Source: Nesterenkonia sp. Act20 (GTDB lineage: Bacteria; Actinomycetota; Actinomycetes; Actinomycetales; Micrococcaceae). From it: a stretch of 64,000 nt of DNA. Position numbers and translations under genes: made by a program. Each line of letters begins with the position of its first letter. Position 1 is the first letter of the stretch. This document shows, piece by piece, positions 34,072-42,977 of the stretch. The stretch covers positions 1,178,001-1,242,000 of the forward strand of contig NZ_JADPQH010000001.1 in NCBI RefSeq assembly GCF_019173455.1, in the 5' to 3' direction. The notes below the pieces were generated by a model that did not search any database, was not told where the DNA came from, and worked only from the letters and a program-made list of their open reading frames with translations.

Positions 34072-34458
34072 TCACTCCGCTCGATGAAATCCGGAATCGG
34101 GCTCCCCCTCATGGCTTCGAGATTCGCCCTTGTCAGAGGTCCCTGAGGGACGCTCGCGGGAACGATGATCGGCCCTGTCCCGCTGCCTCTCCGCCTCACG
34201 CAGCTGCGCTTCGAGAGCATCGAGCAGCCGGTCTACCTGGTCCATCCGGTATCCGCGCACTGCGGAGTCCAGGCGCAGCTCCTCGAGATCCGCCGGGGTG
34301 ATCTCCGTCTGTGCACGACGGCGCAGCAGCTCGTCAACATCCGAGGTCGCTCCGGCAGCGCCATCAGGTTGGGGGACCGCGGCACCCTCCCAGCGGCCCA
34401 GGATGGCAGCGACCACTCCGACGAGCAGGACCAGAGCGAGCAGTGAGAGCCAGAGCAT
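34072..34458 (-). CDS. DivIVA-domain membrane protein
   Basis: The 128-residue protein has one N-terminal membrane helix (LSLLALVLLVGVVAAIL) and a short DivIVA-like segment, LDSAVRGYRMDQVDRLLDALEAQL (about 62-85), which forms the start of a coiled coil. The tail is charged. Such proteins are common in actinobacteria and may localise to curved membranes, but no function is established. It follows the sirtuin gene by 4 bases, so the two are probably cotranscribed. Confidence 0.8.
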   Translation of the reverse strand: MLWLSLLALVLLVGVVAAILGRWEGAAVPQPDGAAGATSDVDELLRRRAQTEITPADLEELRLDSAVRGYRMDQVDRLLDALEAQLREAERQRDRADHRSRERPSGTSDKGESRSHEGEPDSGFHRAE

Positions 34459-34462
34459 GAGC

Positions 34463-35263
34463 TCAGTCCACCTCCAGCGCCCGCACCAGAGCCGGGAGCA
34501 TCTCCCCCGCGAGGCCTCGGAGCCGGTGGTGCATCGCGTCGCTGAGTTCGGTGTGCTCAGGGTTGATCTCGATCAGGGGCGTACCGCGTTCCATGCCCAG
34601 CAGCGGCAACGAGGCCGCCGGCTGGACGAGCCCCGAGGTGCCGATCACCAGAATCAGGTCCGCGGCGCGCATGGCCGCGGCGGTGCGCTCGAAATCCTCC
34701 ATCGGCAACGGTTCGCCGAACCAGACCACCGAGGGTCGGATCATTCCCTGCTCACAGACCTGGCAGACCGGTGGCTCTTCCGGCTCGGAAGGTGGCTCGG
34801 CGCCGTCGTACTGGGGTGCGCTGAGCTCGACTGGGGCTCCGCACTCGTGGCAGTGATGGGCCATGATGTTGCCGTGGAGGTGGGCGAGAACCTCGGCTCC
34901 GGCACGTTCGTGCAGGTCATCCACGTTCTGGGTGGAGATGCTCAGTGTTCCTCCGCTCGAACGGAGCCGTTGCTGCCAGTGGGCGAGCGCCAGGTGCCCC
35001 GCGTTCGGCTGGACACCCTGGATCAGTGACGCCCGCCAGCGATACCAGGTGTGCACCACGGCAGGGTCGTTCTCGAAGGCCTCGGGAGTGGCGAGATCCT
35101 GCGCGGAATACTGTTCCCAGAGTCCGTGCTGAACCTCCCGAAACGTGGGAACGCCCGATTCCGCGGAGACGCCGGCGCCGCTGAAGACGGCGACGTGACG
35201 GGCTGCGCGCGCAAGGCTCAGCACCTCGTCGGGAATGAGCGGGGCCGCGGGTTCATCAGACAT
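34463..35263 (-). CDS. NAD-dependent protein deacylase (sirtuin)
   Basis: This 266-residue sirtuin removes acyl groups from lysines using NAD. It has GAGVSAESGVPTFR (about 29-42), TQNVDDLHERAG, the catalytic histidine in HLHGN, and two zinc-binding pairs, CHEC and CQVC. Y74 and R77 in TWYRWR match the Y-x-x-R pair that selects succinyl or malonyl groups in class III sirtuins, so desuccinylase activity is plausible. The ATG at 35263 is supported by a TAACGT hexamer 7 bases upstream. Confidence 0.93.
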   Translation of the reverse strand: MSDEPAAPLIPDEVLSLARAARHVAVFSGAGVSAESGVPTFREVQHGLWEQYSAQDLATPEAFENDPAVVHTWYRWRASLIQGVQPNAGHLALAHWQQRLRSSGGTLSISTQNVDDLHERAGAEVLAHLHGNIMAHHCHECGAPVELSAPQYDGAEPPSEPEEPPVCQVCEQGMIRPSVVWFGEPLPMEDFERTAAAMRAADLILVIGTSGLVQPAASLPLLGMERGTPLIEINPEHTELSDAMHHRLRGLAGEMLPALVRALEVD

Positions 35264-35270
35264 GTCCCCT

Positions 35271-35276
35271 ACGTTA
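35271..35276 (-). promoter_or_regulatory. -10 hexamer of a leaderless promoter (sirtuin)
   Basis: Read leftward, TAACGT lies 7 bases before the ATG at 35263. Confidence 0.45.
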
Positions 35277-35379
35277 TCCATCCCGGGACCGCGGAGACTA
35301 CGCTTAAGCGTGAGCCCGCCACTTCGGTGAGCATGTTCGAGAAGAGTCATCAGGCTGTCACGTCGTCTTGGAGGACACC

Positions 35380-35769
35380 ATGAGCCAGATCCCACCCGAG
35401 TCCCAGGGCCAGTGGCAGCAACCCGAGGCACCCCGCGCGGTCCCGGTGAGCGCCGGCGAGGAACAGGGCTGGGGTGTCGCGATGCACCTCGGTGGGGTCT
35501 TCCTCTCCTGGCTCGTGCCGCTGGTGCTGTGGCTGGTCTTCCGGGAACGGAGCCGGATGCTCGATGACCACGGCAAAGAGGCGCTGAACTTCCAGATCAC
35601 CCTGTTCATCGGCTACGTGATCGGCACCGCGACCACGGTGATCTTGATCGGCTTCGTGATTTTGCCGATCATCTGGCTGCTCTCCTGGGTATTCAGCATC
35701 CTTGCCGCCGTCGCCGCCTATCAGCGTCGTCCGTACCGCTACCCGCTGACGATCCGCTTCATCTCCTGA
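35380..35769 (+). CDS. DUF4870 membrane protein
   Basis: The 129-residue protein fits DUF4870, small membrane proteins with three helices. MHLGGVFLSWLVPLVLWL is followed by the conserved DHGKEALNFQITL and two closely spaced helices, ending in YRYPLTIRFI. Function is unknown. The first 30 residues are Pro/Gln-rich. The ATG at 35380 follows GGAGGACACC. Confidence 0.87.
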   Translation: MSQIPPESQGQWQQPEAPRAVPVSAGEEQGWGVAMHLGGVFLSWLVPLVLWLVFRERSRMLDDHGKEALNFQITLFIGYVIGTATTVILIGFVILPIIWLLSWVFSILAAVAAYQRRPYRYPLTIRFIS

Positions 35770-35793
35770 GCGAAGCGCCCGGCGCTCCAGCGG

Positions 35794-35819
35794 GCGGCCA
35801 GCAGATGCCAGCTGGCCGC
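35794..35819. terminator. Terminator between DUF4870 and ABC permease genes
   Basis: GCGGCCAGC (35794-35802) and GCTGGCCGC (35811-35819) form a 9-base stem with an 8-base loop. The right arm touches the permease stop codon. There is no T-tract, so strength is uncertain. Confidence 0.6.
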
Positions 35820-36649
35820 TAGCTCTTGCGGTTGTAGAAGTACATCGACACCGGACCGAAGACGCCCACCAGCACGGCGCAGTAGATGAGCACCAGGGTG
35901 ACGCTGCCGAAGTCGCCCATTCCGGCCATGAGCTCGCGGATGGCGGTCACCACTACGGAGACCGGGTTGACCTCGACAGCGCCCTGCAGCCAGCTCGGCA
36001 TGGTCTCCGGGTCCACGAAGATGTTGGACGCGAAGGTCAGCGGCATCATGATGAACATCGAGATGCCCATGGCTGCCTGTTCGGTGCGCACCAGCAGCGA
36101 GATCACGGTCCAGATCCAGGAGAGGCTGAAGCTGAAGAGCAGCAGCAGCACGAAGGCCATCAGCACTCCGGTGAGGCCACCCTCGGGACGGAACCCCATG
36201 ACGAAGCCCACCAGTAGGATGATGGTGCCCGCAAGGATATAACGGACCTGATCACCGAGCAGCGCGCCCACCAGCTGGGCCGGACGCCAGGTGGGCAGCG
36301 AGCGGAAGCGGTCGAAGACGCCCTTGGAGATGTCCCGGTTGAGCGTGATCCCGGTGTACATGGTGATCATGATCATCGTCTGCACGAAGATGCCGGGGAT
36401 CAGCCACTGCACATAGCCGTCCACGGATCCGGCGATCGCGCCGCCGAAGATATAGGTGAACATCACCGTCATCATGATCGGGAAGACCGTGACGTCGAAG
36501 AGCTGCTCGGGGATGTGTTTGATCTTCAGCAGCGCTCGCCAGCCGTAGGTCAGCGAGGCGCTGACCGCGCCCGAGGGGGCGGGCCGCTCCTCTGCCGGGA
36601 CGAGCACGCTTCGGATCTTCTGGCTCTGGTCCTGCGCCGTGGTGGTCAC
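35819..36649 (-). CDS. ABC-2 type exporter permease (DrrB-like)
   Basis: The 276-residue permease has six predicted helices and the ABC-2 pattern ([19 protein letters not shown] early, [20 protein letters not shown] later). It resembles the DrrB subunit of daunorubicin-type exporters. Such proteins export drugs, lipids or other hydrophobic molecules; the substrate is unknown. It overlaps the ATPase gene by 4 bases. Confidence 0.9.
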   Translation of the reverse strand: MTTTAQDQSQKIRSVLVPAEERPAPSGAVSASLTYGWRALLKIKHIPEQLFDVTVFPIMMTVMFTYIFGGAIAGSVDGYVQWLIPGIFVQTMIMITMYTGITLNRDISKGVFDRFRSLPTWRPAQLVGALLGDQVRYILAGTIILLVGFVMGFRPEGGLTGVLMAFVLLLLFSFSLSWIWTVISLLVRTEQAAMGISMFIMMPLTFASNIFVDPETMPSWLQGAVEVNPVSVVVTAIRELMAGMGDFGSVTLVLIYCAVLVGVFGPVSMYFYNRKS

Positions 36650-37635
36650 GCCGCCTCCTCCTGTGCGGCCGGGGCATCGCCCTCGGCCGGCTCGTGAGCT
36701 GTCTTATGGCCGGTCAGGGCGAGGAACACCTCGTCCAAGCTGGGCTGCCCCAGCGCGAAGGTCTCCACGGCGAGCCCGGAGTCCTGCAGGGCGATGAGCG
36801 CGGAGGCCGCGCGGGACTCATCTTCGAGCCGCACGGTCAGCGCGGCGGAGTCTGATTCACGGAGGACCTCGGTCATCAGCGTGCGGCCGAGGATCTCGGC
36901 CGCCTCTTCGCGACGGGCGGGATCTGCGACCCGCACCTTGAGCGCACCGGTGCCCACCTGCGCCTTGAGCTGACCGGGGGTGCCCTCCGCGATGACCTTG
37001 CCGGTGTCGATCACCGCGATCCGGTCCGCCAGCTGGTCGGCCTCCTCCAGGTGCTGGGTGGTGAGCAGGATGGTGGTGCCGCCGGCCACCAGGGTGCGGA
37101 TGATGTCCCAGACCTGGTTGCGGCTGCGCGGATCGATGCCCGTGGTGGGCTCATCCAGGAACATCAGCTGCGGGGTGACGATCAGCGACCCGGCGATGTC
37201 CAGGCGCCGTCGCATGCCTCCGGAGTATTTCTTGACCTGGCGGGTGGCGGCGTCGGTCAAGCCGAACGCGTCCAGCAGCGTCGTGCCCCGGACCTTCGCG
37301 TCACGGGAGCTGTAGCCCAGCAGGCGTCCCAGCAACATCAGGTTCTCGATGCCGGTGAGGTCCTCATCGAGTGAGGCGAACTGGCCGGTCAGCGCGATCT
37401 TCTCGCGGATGGCTTTGGGCTCGGTGAACACGTCGTGCCCGAGCACCCTGGCCTCGCCCGCATCCGGGCGCAGCAGGGTGGCGAGCATTCTGATCGCGGT
37501 GGTCTTGCCGGCCCCGTTGGGGCCCAGCACACCGTAGATGCCGCCCTGTGGAATATGCAGGTCGATCTCGTCGACCGCGGCGGTGTTGCCGAACCGTTTG
37601 ACCAGTCCGCGCGTTTCAATGGCCGGCGCGCTCAT
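36646..37635 (-). CDS. ABC exporter ATP-binding protein (DrrA-like)
   Basis: The 329-residue ATPase has Walker [10 protein letters not shown] (about 38-46), signature [15 protein letters not shown], Walker [13 protein letters not shown] and the switch-histidine segment [27 protein letters not shown] and the 100-residue C-terminal extension, ending [18 protein letters not shown], are typical of DrrA. The ATG at 37635 is preferred to a TTG at 37644. No resistance or biosynthetic genes adjoin, so drug export is only one possibility. Confidence 0.92.
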   Translation of the reverse strand: MSAPAIETRGLVKRFGNTAAVDEIDLHIPQGGIYGVLGPNGAGKTTAIRMLATLLRPDAGEARVLGHDVFTEPKAIREKIALTGQFASLDEDLTGIENLMLLGRLLGYSSRDAKVRGTTLLDAFGLTDAATRQVKKYSGGMRRRLDIAGSLIVTPQLMFLDEPTTGIDPRSRNQVWDIIRTLVAGGTTILLTTQHLEEADQLADRIAVIDTGKVIAEGTPGQLKAQVGTGALKVRVADPARREEAAEILGRTLMTEVLRESDSAALTVRLEDESRAASALIALQDSGLAVETFALGQPSLDEVFLALTGHKTAHEPAEGDAPAAQEEAA

Positions 37636-37677
37636 GTGCAGCAATCCCCCCTGAGATTCGTTTCATGATTGGGCTCC

Positions 37678-37683
37678 AGTCTA
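37678..37683 (-). promoter_or_regulatory. Possible -10 hexamer of the DrrAB operon
   Basis: Read leftward, TAGACT lies 42 bases before the ATG at 37635, leaving a leader that includes the G-rich ribosome site. No clear -35 is seen. The remaining part of this 138-base gap holds nothing else I can support. Confidence 0.4.
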
Positions 37684-37773
37684 GTCCGCGGCCCCCGAGG
37701 GGGAAGCCTTCTGAGCCCGGTGCGACCTGCTCCCGCCTCGCCGTTGTCTGCGCTCTCAGGTCCCGCGCCTCGA

Positions 37774-39969
37774 TCAGCCGAGCTGCTGCCAGAGCCAGCG
37801 GTAGATCAGCGCATTCATGGTGGCCTGCTGCTCCGGGTTCGCCGCCCCGCCGTGCCCACCTTCGGTGTTCTCCCAATAGGTGACGTCCGCCCCGAGCGTC
37901 TCCAGGGCCGCCGTCATCTTCCGGGCATGACCGGGGTGGACTCGGTCATCCCGGGTGGAGGTGGTCAGCAGCACCGGCGGGTACTCCACACCCTCAGCGA
38001 GCAGGTGGTATGGCGAGAAGTCGGCCATGTATTCCCAGTCGTCGGTCTCCGGATCGCCGTATTCGGCACGCCAGGAGGCTCCCGCGAGCAGCTGCGCGAA
38101 CCGGCGCATGTCCAGCAGCGGCACCTGGATGACGACGGCGCCGAACAGCTCCGGGTACTGGGTGAGCATATTTCCGGTGAGCAGCCCACCGTTGGATCCG
38201 CCCCGGCAGGCAAGCTTCTCCACGGTGGTGACGCCGGTGGCCACCAGGTCCCGCGCCACGGCGGCGAAGTCCTCGTTCGCCCGGTTGCGGTTCTCCTTCA
38301 GCGCAGCCTGGTGCCAGCCGGGCCCGTACTCCCCGCCCCCGCGGATGTTCGCCACGGCGAAGACTCCCCCGGCCTCGAGCCAGGCCTTGCCGGCCAGGCC
38401 CAGGTAGCTCGGGGTCTGCGAGATCTGGAATCCGCCATAGCCGTAGAGGATGGTCGGGTGAGGTTCGGGGCCGGCGATCTGGGTGGCGCCGGGCACCTGG
38501 TCCGGCGCGGGTGTCTCGGCGGCCTGCACGGCGTCAGCGCGGCCGATCAGGAAGTATGGGACCCGGGTGCCGTCAGCGCTGGTGGCGAAAGCCTGCACCG
38601 AGGCGAGCCCGTCCGCCTCGAACCGCTCGGGCGCCTGTTTCATGAGCTCGAGGCTTGGCTGCTCACCGGCGCGCAGCGCCGCGAGGTCTCCGCGGTAAAG
38701 GCTGGTGGGCGTGACCCAGTCGTTGCTGGTCACCCACACCTCATCGGTGTCCTCCGCATCCACGGCCCCCACACTGAGCGATCCACCGAGCTCGGCGAAC
38801 ACAGCAGTCTCCTGCCACTGGCCGTCCTCGCGCCAGTGAGCCTGCACCCGGTGGATCACGTCCTCGAGGAGGGTCAGCACGAACATCTCACGGGTCACCG
38901 CGACGTTGAGCAGCGCGGCGGACTCCGTGGGCTCGAAGAGCACGGTCAGCTCGGGCTCCCCGGCGATGAACGCGTCGGCGTCGCCGACGATCAGGCTGCC
39001 ACCGCGATAGTCCACGCCGTGGTGGGTGAAGTCGGTGCGCGGGCGCAGCACGATCAGGTCCCGATGGAAGCCCACGGAGACGTCGGTGGGCACCTCGATC
39101 CGGGTGAGCGCGTCCTCCGCCGCGGGGTCCAGCAGGTAGGTCTCGCGATCGTAGAAGCCCAGCAGCCTGAGACCGAAGTGGCGCCCAAAGCCGGGGGTGC
39201 TGTCATAGCCGACGACGGCGGTCATCTCGTCAGGCTCCACGCTGAGGACTGCCTGGGCTTCGGTCAGCGGCGTGCCGCGATGCCACCGCCGCGCCACGCG
39301 GGGGTACCCGGAGCTGGTGACGGCGTCCGGGCCGGCGTCGTGGGTCATATACACGGTGTCGCGGTCGATCCAGCTCAGTCCGCCCTTGCCCTGGGGAAGG
39401 TGGAATCCGCCGTCGGACTCGGCGACGAAGCTCTTGGTGACCAGATCGAACTCGCGGGTGACATCGGCGTCGGAACCGCCCGGGGACAGGGAGATCAGCG
39501 TGTGACGCCACGGGGCGTCGTCGTCGGGGGTGCCGTCGTCGGGGGTGCCGTCGTCGCTGTGCGGACGCAGCACCTCCGCGCCGTGCCAGACCCAGGTGAT
39601 GCCTTCCTCGGCGCTGAGCGCATCGAGATCGAGCAGGATCTCCCACTCGGGGGTCTCGCTGCGGTAGGAGTCCTCGGTGGTGCGTCGCCAGAGCCCCTGC
39701 GGGTGCTCGGCATCGGTCCAGAAGTTATAGAGGTGATCGCCGCGCTTGGTCACCCCGGGGATGCGGTCGGAGGCGTCGAGGATGTCGCGCAGCTGGGTGC
39801 GCAGCGGAGCAAACTCAGCGTCCTGGATGCGCTCCTCGGCTCGGGCGTTGCGCTGGCGCACCCAGTCCAGCGCACGGTCTCCGCTGACATCTTCGAGCCA
39901 CAGGTGCGGATCGGCCTCGGCCGGGTCGCGGTGCGGATCGATCAGAGGCTTCGCCGTGGGGAGAGTCAT
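37774..39969 (-). CDS. Prolyl oligopeptidase (S9A serine peptidase)
   Basis: The 731-residue enzyme cleaves short peptides after proline. It has the N-terminal WLEDVSGDRALDWVRQRNA block and a beta-propeller region. The catalytic domain has the serine in GGSNGG, the aspartate in TSTRDDRVHP and the histidine in EGGHGG. There is no signal peptide, so it is cytoplasmic. The ATG at 39969 is preferred to a GTG at 39987. Residues around 145 include an Asp-Gly-Thr-Pro tandem insertion. Confidence 0.93.
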   Translation of the reverse strand: MTLPTAKPLIDPHRDPAEADPHLWLEDVSGDRALDWVRQRNARAEERIQDAEFAPLRTQLRDILDASDRIPGVTKRGDHLYNFWTDAEHPQGLWRRTTEDSYRSETPEWEILLDLDALSAEEGITWVWHGAEVLRPHSDDGTPDDGTPDDDAPWRHTLISLSPGGSDADVTREFDLVTKSFVAESDGGFHLPQGKGGLSWIDRDTVYMTHDAGPDAVTSSGYPRVARRWHRGTPLTEAQAVLSVEPDEMTAVVGYDSTPGFGRHFGLRLLGFYDRETYLLDPAAEDALTRIEVPTDVSVGFHRDLIVLRPRTDFTHHGVDYRGGSLIVGDADAFIAGEPELTVLFEPTESAALLNVAVTREMFVLTLLEDVIHRVQAHWREDGQWQETAVFAELGGSLSVGAVDAEDTDEVWVTSNDWVTPTSLYRGDLAALRAGEQPSLELMKQAPERFEADGLASVQAFATSADGTRVPYFLIGRADAVQAAETPAPDQVPGATQIAGPEPHPTILYGYGGFQISQTPSYLGLAGKAWLEAGGVFAVANIRGGGEYGPGWHQAALKENRNRANEDFAAVARDLVATGVTTVEKLACRGGSNGGLLTGNMLTQYPELFGAVVIQVPLLDMRRFAQLLAGASWRAEYGDPETDDWEYMADFSPYHLLAEGVEYPPVLLTTSTRDDRVHPGHARKMTAALETLGADVTYWENTEGGHGGAANPEQQATMNALIYRWLWQQLG
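39521..39556. repeat. 15-base tandem repeat in the prolyl oligopeptidase gene
   Basis: TCGTCGGGGGTGCCG occurs twice in a row with a partial third copy, in frame, encoding DDGTP repeats on a surface loop of the propeller. Repeat number could change without shifting the frame. Confidence 0.7.
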
Positions 39970-39989
39970 GCCCCCAATCCTAGCCACCC

Positions 39990-40064
39990 GCGTTTTACCT
40001 GGGCTTACGTGGTCTACCGGGGAAACGGTCAGCCTGGTAGACCACGCAATGGGAGGTAAAACGC
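39990..40064. repeat. 75-bp palindromic intergenic repeat, copy B
   Basis: It has the same 10-base ends as copies A and C. GGTCTACC at offset 22-29 pairs perfectly with GGTAGACC at 47-54. The stem is nearly continuous except for a small internal loop at offsets 12-15 and one mismatch at 18. It lies between the co-directional ppc and prolyl oligopeptidase genes, 18 bases from the ppc stop. Confidence 0.92.
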
Positions 40065-40082
40065 AGAAGGGAAGGAGGAAGA

Positions 40083-42782
40083 TCAGCCGGTGTTCTGCAG
40101 ACCTGCTGCCACGCCCTTGAGCGAGATCAGCAGCAGGTTCCGCGGATCATCGATCTGATCATCGGTGAGCGTGCCGGAGCGCAGCTTGCGCAGGGCCCGC
40201 AGCTGGATCAGCGAGAGCGCATCCACATACGGGTTGCGCAGCTGCACGGCACGACCGAGCACCTGGTGCTTCTCGAGCAGCCGCTGCTGCTCGGTGATGG
40301 TCAGCACCCACTTGGAGGTCAGGTCGAACTCCTCCAGGACCACCTCGGTGAGGTCTTCGCGATCGCCGAGGTCGAGATAGCGCTGGGCAATGCGGCGGTC
40401 GGTCTTGGCCAGCGACATCTCGATGTTGTCGATCAGCGCGCGGAACAGCGGCCATTCGGCATAGGCCTGGCGCAGCAGCTCGGGATCGTTGATCGATTCC
40501 AGGGCGCTGCCCAGCCCGTACCAGCCGGTGAGGTTGATCCGCGCCTGGCCCCAGGCGAAGTTCCACGGGATGGCGCGAAGGTCCTCGAGGGACTCCACGG
40601 AGAGGCCGCGCTTGGCCGGGCGGGAGCCGATGGCCAGCAGGCCGACCTCATCCTGCGGGGTTACCTCGGCGAACCACGGGGCGAAGCCCTCCGCGTTGAC
40701 CAGGCCGTGGAAGCGTTCCCGGGAGACGGCGTCCATCTTCTCGGCGAGACCGGCATAGCGCTGCGCGGCCTCGGCGTTGCGCCGCTCCGTGGAGGGTGCC
40801 GAGGCCATCAGCGTGGCGGCTGCGACCTGCTCGATGTGGCGCAGGGCGATCTCCGGGTTTCCGTAGCGGGCGGAGATGACCTCACCCTGCTCGGTGACCT
40901 TGAAGCGCAGGTCCACCGAATGCGGCGGCTGCGCGAGGATGGCGCGGTTTGCGGGTCCGCCGCCGCGCCCCAGTGCGCCGCCGCGGCCGTGGAACTGGGT
41001 CAGCGTGATCTCGTGCTTATTCGCCCAGGCGGCGATCTTCTCCTGAGCCTCGTACAGCGCCAGGGTGGCCGAGACCGGGCCGACGTCCTTGGCGGAGTCG
41101 GAGTAGCCCAGCATGATCTCCATGCGGCGGCCGGTCTCTTCCAGCCGGGCCTGCACTGCCGGGTTGTGGAGCATCTCTTCGAGGATCTCCGGCGCATTGC
41201 GCAGATCCTCGTAGGTCTCGAAGAGTGGGATGACGTCGAGCACCGGGGCGTTCTCGGCACCGCCGAGCGCCTTCTCAGCCAGGGTGTAGACATCGGCGAG
41301 GTTCTTCGCGGACTGGGTGAAGGAGACGATATAGCGCCGGGCAGCGTCCACGCCGTAGCGCTGCTGGACCGAGGCGATGGCGCGGAAGGTCTCCAGCACC
41401 TCCTCACCGGGGACCGCCATCTTCTCCACGGAGGCGGGGTCCTCGAGCCAGGCGAGGGTCTGCGCGTGCACCTTGGAGTGCTGGCGGACCTCCAGCTCGG
41501 CCAGGTGGAAGCCGAACGTCTGCACCTGCCAGATGAGCTCCTGCAGATCCCCGTAGGCCGCACGCTTGGCGCCTGCCTCGACGAGAGAGTCCTGCACGAC
41601 CCGCAGGTCGGCGATGAGCTCCTCGGGCACCGCATAGGCCAGATCGGCGTTGCGCTCGCGGGTGGCCTGGATGCGCCCGGTGATGGCGAGCAGGACCTGC
41701 CGGTGCGGCTCTCCGGGTGAATGCTGGGAGGCCTGCTCGGCGAGCTCCTCGGAGAGCTGGCGCTGCCGGTTCCAGAGCGTCTCGAGTCCCCGGCTCGGCG
41801 GGGTGTATCGGTCGTCCAGGGTCAGCGACATGCCGGTGCGGCGGGCCCGGTTCTCGTGATCGGCGAGCACGCGGTCGGCGGCCTGCGCCACGGCCTTACG
41901 GGTGATCGTGGCGGTGACGTTGGGGTTCCCGTCCCGGTCGCCGGCGATCCAGGAGCCGAGCCGGATGAAGGCCGGAGCCTTGGGGGCCTCGGCGCCTGAG
42001 GCCTCACCCTGCAGCCAGTCGTCCATCCGGCGGTAGGCCTGGGTGAAGACGGAGGAGAAGGAGGAGTCGAAGACCCCCAGGGCGGTGCGCACCTCATCCA
42101 GCGGGGAGGGGCTGGAGACGCGCAGCTGGGCGGTGCGCCACATGTTGTCGATCTCTTCGAGGATCTCGCGGCGGTTCTTCGCCAGCGCGGTGGGGCCCAC
42201 CCGAGCGTCGTCGCGCGCATCGAGCAGGGCACCGATGCGCCGCACGGAGGCGGTGATGGCATTGCGGCGGGCCTCGGTGGGGTGCGCGGTGAGCACCGGG
42301 TGGAAGCGCAGCTCCTTGAGCCGGCGCTCGGCCTCCCGTTCGCCGACCTCTTCGGCGAGGTGGGTGAAGGCCGCGGCCACCGAGTCGGTGGGGGCCTGCT
42401 CGGCCAGCGGAAGCTCGCCGTCGCGGATGCGCAGGGTGCGCACGCGGTGCTGCTCCTCGGCGAGGTTGGCCAGCAGGAAGTAAGAGGTGAACGCGCGGGC
42501 GACCTCTTTGGCGCGCTCCGCGGAGAAGGAGGCGACCAGCTCTTCGGCTCGCTCGAGGGTCTCCCCGCTGGGGTCTTCCAGGGCTGCGATGGTCAGCTCG
42601 CGCAGCGCCTCGACGTCGGCGAGCAGTCCCTCGGAGCCGTACTCCTCGAGCACCTGGCCGAGCAGTCCGCCGAGCAGGCTCACGTCCCGGCGCATGGCCT
42701 CGGGCACCTCATGGGTGGCCTGGACGCGGGTGATGCTGCCGGTGGCCGGCGAGCTCGCCGGAATCGGGTGTTCCTGGGTCAT
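40083..42782 (-). CDS. ppc: Phosphoenolpyruvate carboxylase
   Basis: PEP carboxylase makes oxaloacetate from PEP and bicarbonate to refill the citric-acid cycle. The 899-residue protein has the catalytic histidine in LTAHPTEARRNA, the metal/PEP block IMLGYSDSAKDVG, the FHGRGGALGRGGG loop, and the C-terminal QNTG that closes the active site. The ATG at 42782 follows AAGGAG. It is a single gene with a 195-base upstream gap from dnaG. Confidence 0.97.
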   Translation of the reverse strand: MTQEHPIPASSPATGSITRVQATHEVPEAMRRDVSLLGGLLGQVLEEYGSEGLLADVEALRELTIAALEDPSGETLERAEELVASFSAERAKEVARAFTSYFLLANLAEEQHRVRTLRIRDGELPLAEQAPTDSVAAAFTHLAEEVGEREAERRLKELRFHPVLTAHPTEARRNAITASVRRIGALLDARDDARVGPTALAKNRREILEEIDNMWRTAQLRVSSPSPLDEVRTALGVFDSSFSSVFTQAYRRMDDWLQGEASGAEAPKAPAFIRLGSWIAGDRDGNPNVTATITRKAVAQAADRVLADHENRARRTGMSLTLDDRYTPPSRGLETLWNRQRQLSEELAEQASQHSPGEPHRQVLLAITGRIQATRERNADLAYAVPEELIADLRVVQDSLVEAGAKRAAYGDLQELIWQVQTFGFHLAELEVRQHSKVHAQTLAWLEDPASVEKMAVPGEEVLETFRAIASVQQRYGVDAARRYIVSFTQSAKNLADVYTLAEKALGGAENAPVLDVIPLFETYEDLRNAPEILEEMLHNPAVQARLEETGRRMEIMLGYSDSAKDVGPVSATLALYEAQEKIAAWANKHEITLTQFHGRGGALGRGGGPANRAILAQPPHSVDLRFKVTEQGEVISARYGNPEIALRHIEQVAAATLMASAPSTERRNAEAAQRYAGLAEKMDAVSRERFHGLVNAEGFAPWFAEVTPQDEVGLLAIGSRPAKRGLSVESLEDLRAIPWNFAWGQARINLTGWYGLGSALESINDPELLRQAYAEWPLFRALIDNIEMSLAKTDRRIAQRYLDLGDREDLTEVVLEEFDLTSKWVLTITEQQRLLEKHQVLGRAVQLRNPYVDALSLIQLRALRKLRSGTLTDDQIDDPRNLLLISLKGVAAGLQNTG

Positions 42783-42806
42783 GTGAATCTCCTTCTCGGA
42801 TGCTTC

Positions 42807-42826
42807 ACGTGACCCCATCGTCACGT
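42807..42826. promoter_or_regulatory. Short inverted repeat in the ppc leader
   Basis: ACGTGAC (42807-42813) and GTCACGT (42820-42826) form a 7-base stem just before the ppc ribosome site. It could be a regulator site or a leader hairpin. The rest of the 195-base gap shows nothing I can support. Confidence 0.4.
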
Positions 42827-42977
42827 CTGGTGGGCCTGTCGGGCACCAGGAGCGCGTTCAGGTGGCGCGCTCACTGTGTTCGAGGCAACACGTTATCAAG
42901 CTCCGGGTCAGGCCCGAAGTTGGGTGCAATATTGTCCACCCGCGAAACGCCTCCAGCCCCGGCCCGGCGGTCCGAGA

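Noticed and set aside
35819-37635. Dedicated antibiotic resistance exporter
   Set aside because: DrrAB-like sequence alone does not show a drug substrate, and no biosynthetic or resistance genes are near. It is kept as an ABC-2 exporter.
37669-40059. Very long open frame on the strand opposite prolyl oligopeptidase
   Set aside because: It is the mirror of a real gene in GC-rich DNA. The leftward frame has a full catalytic triad and family blocks; the rightward one has none. The same applies to long open frames opposite the helicase, hemC/hemH, hemE, ppc, dnaG, dgt and glyS.
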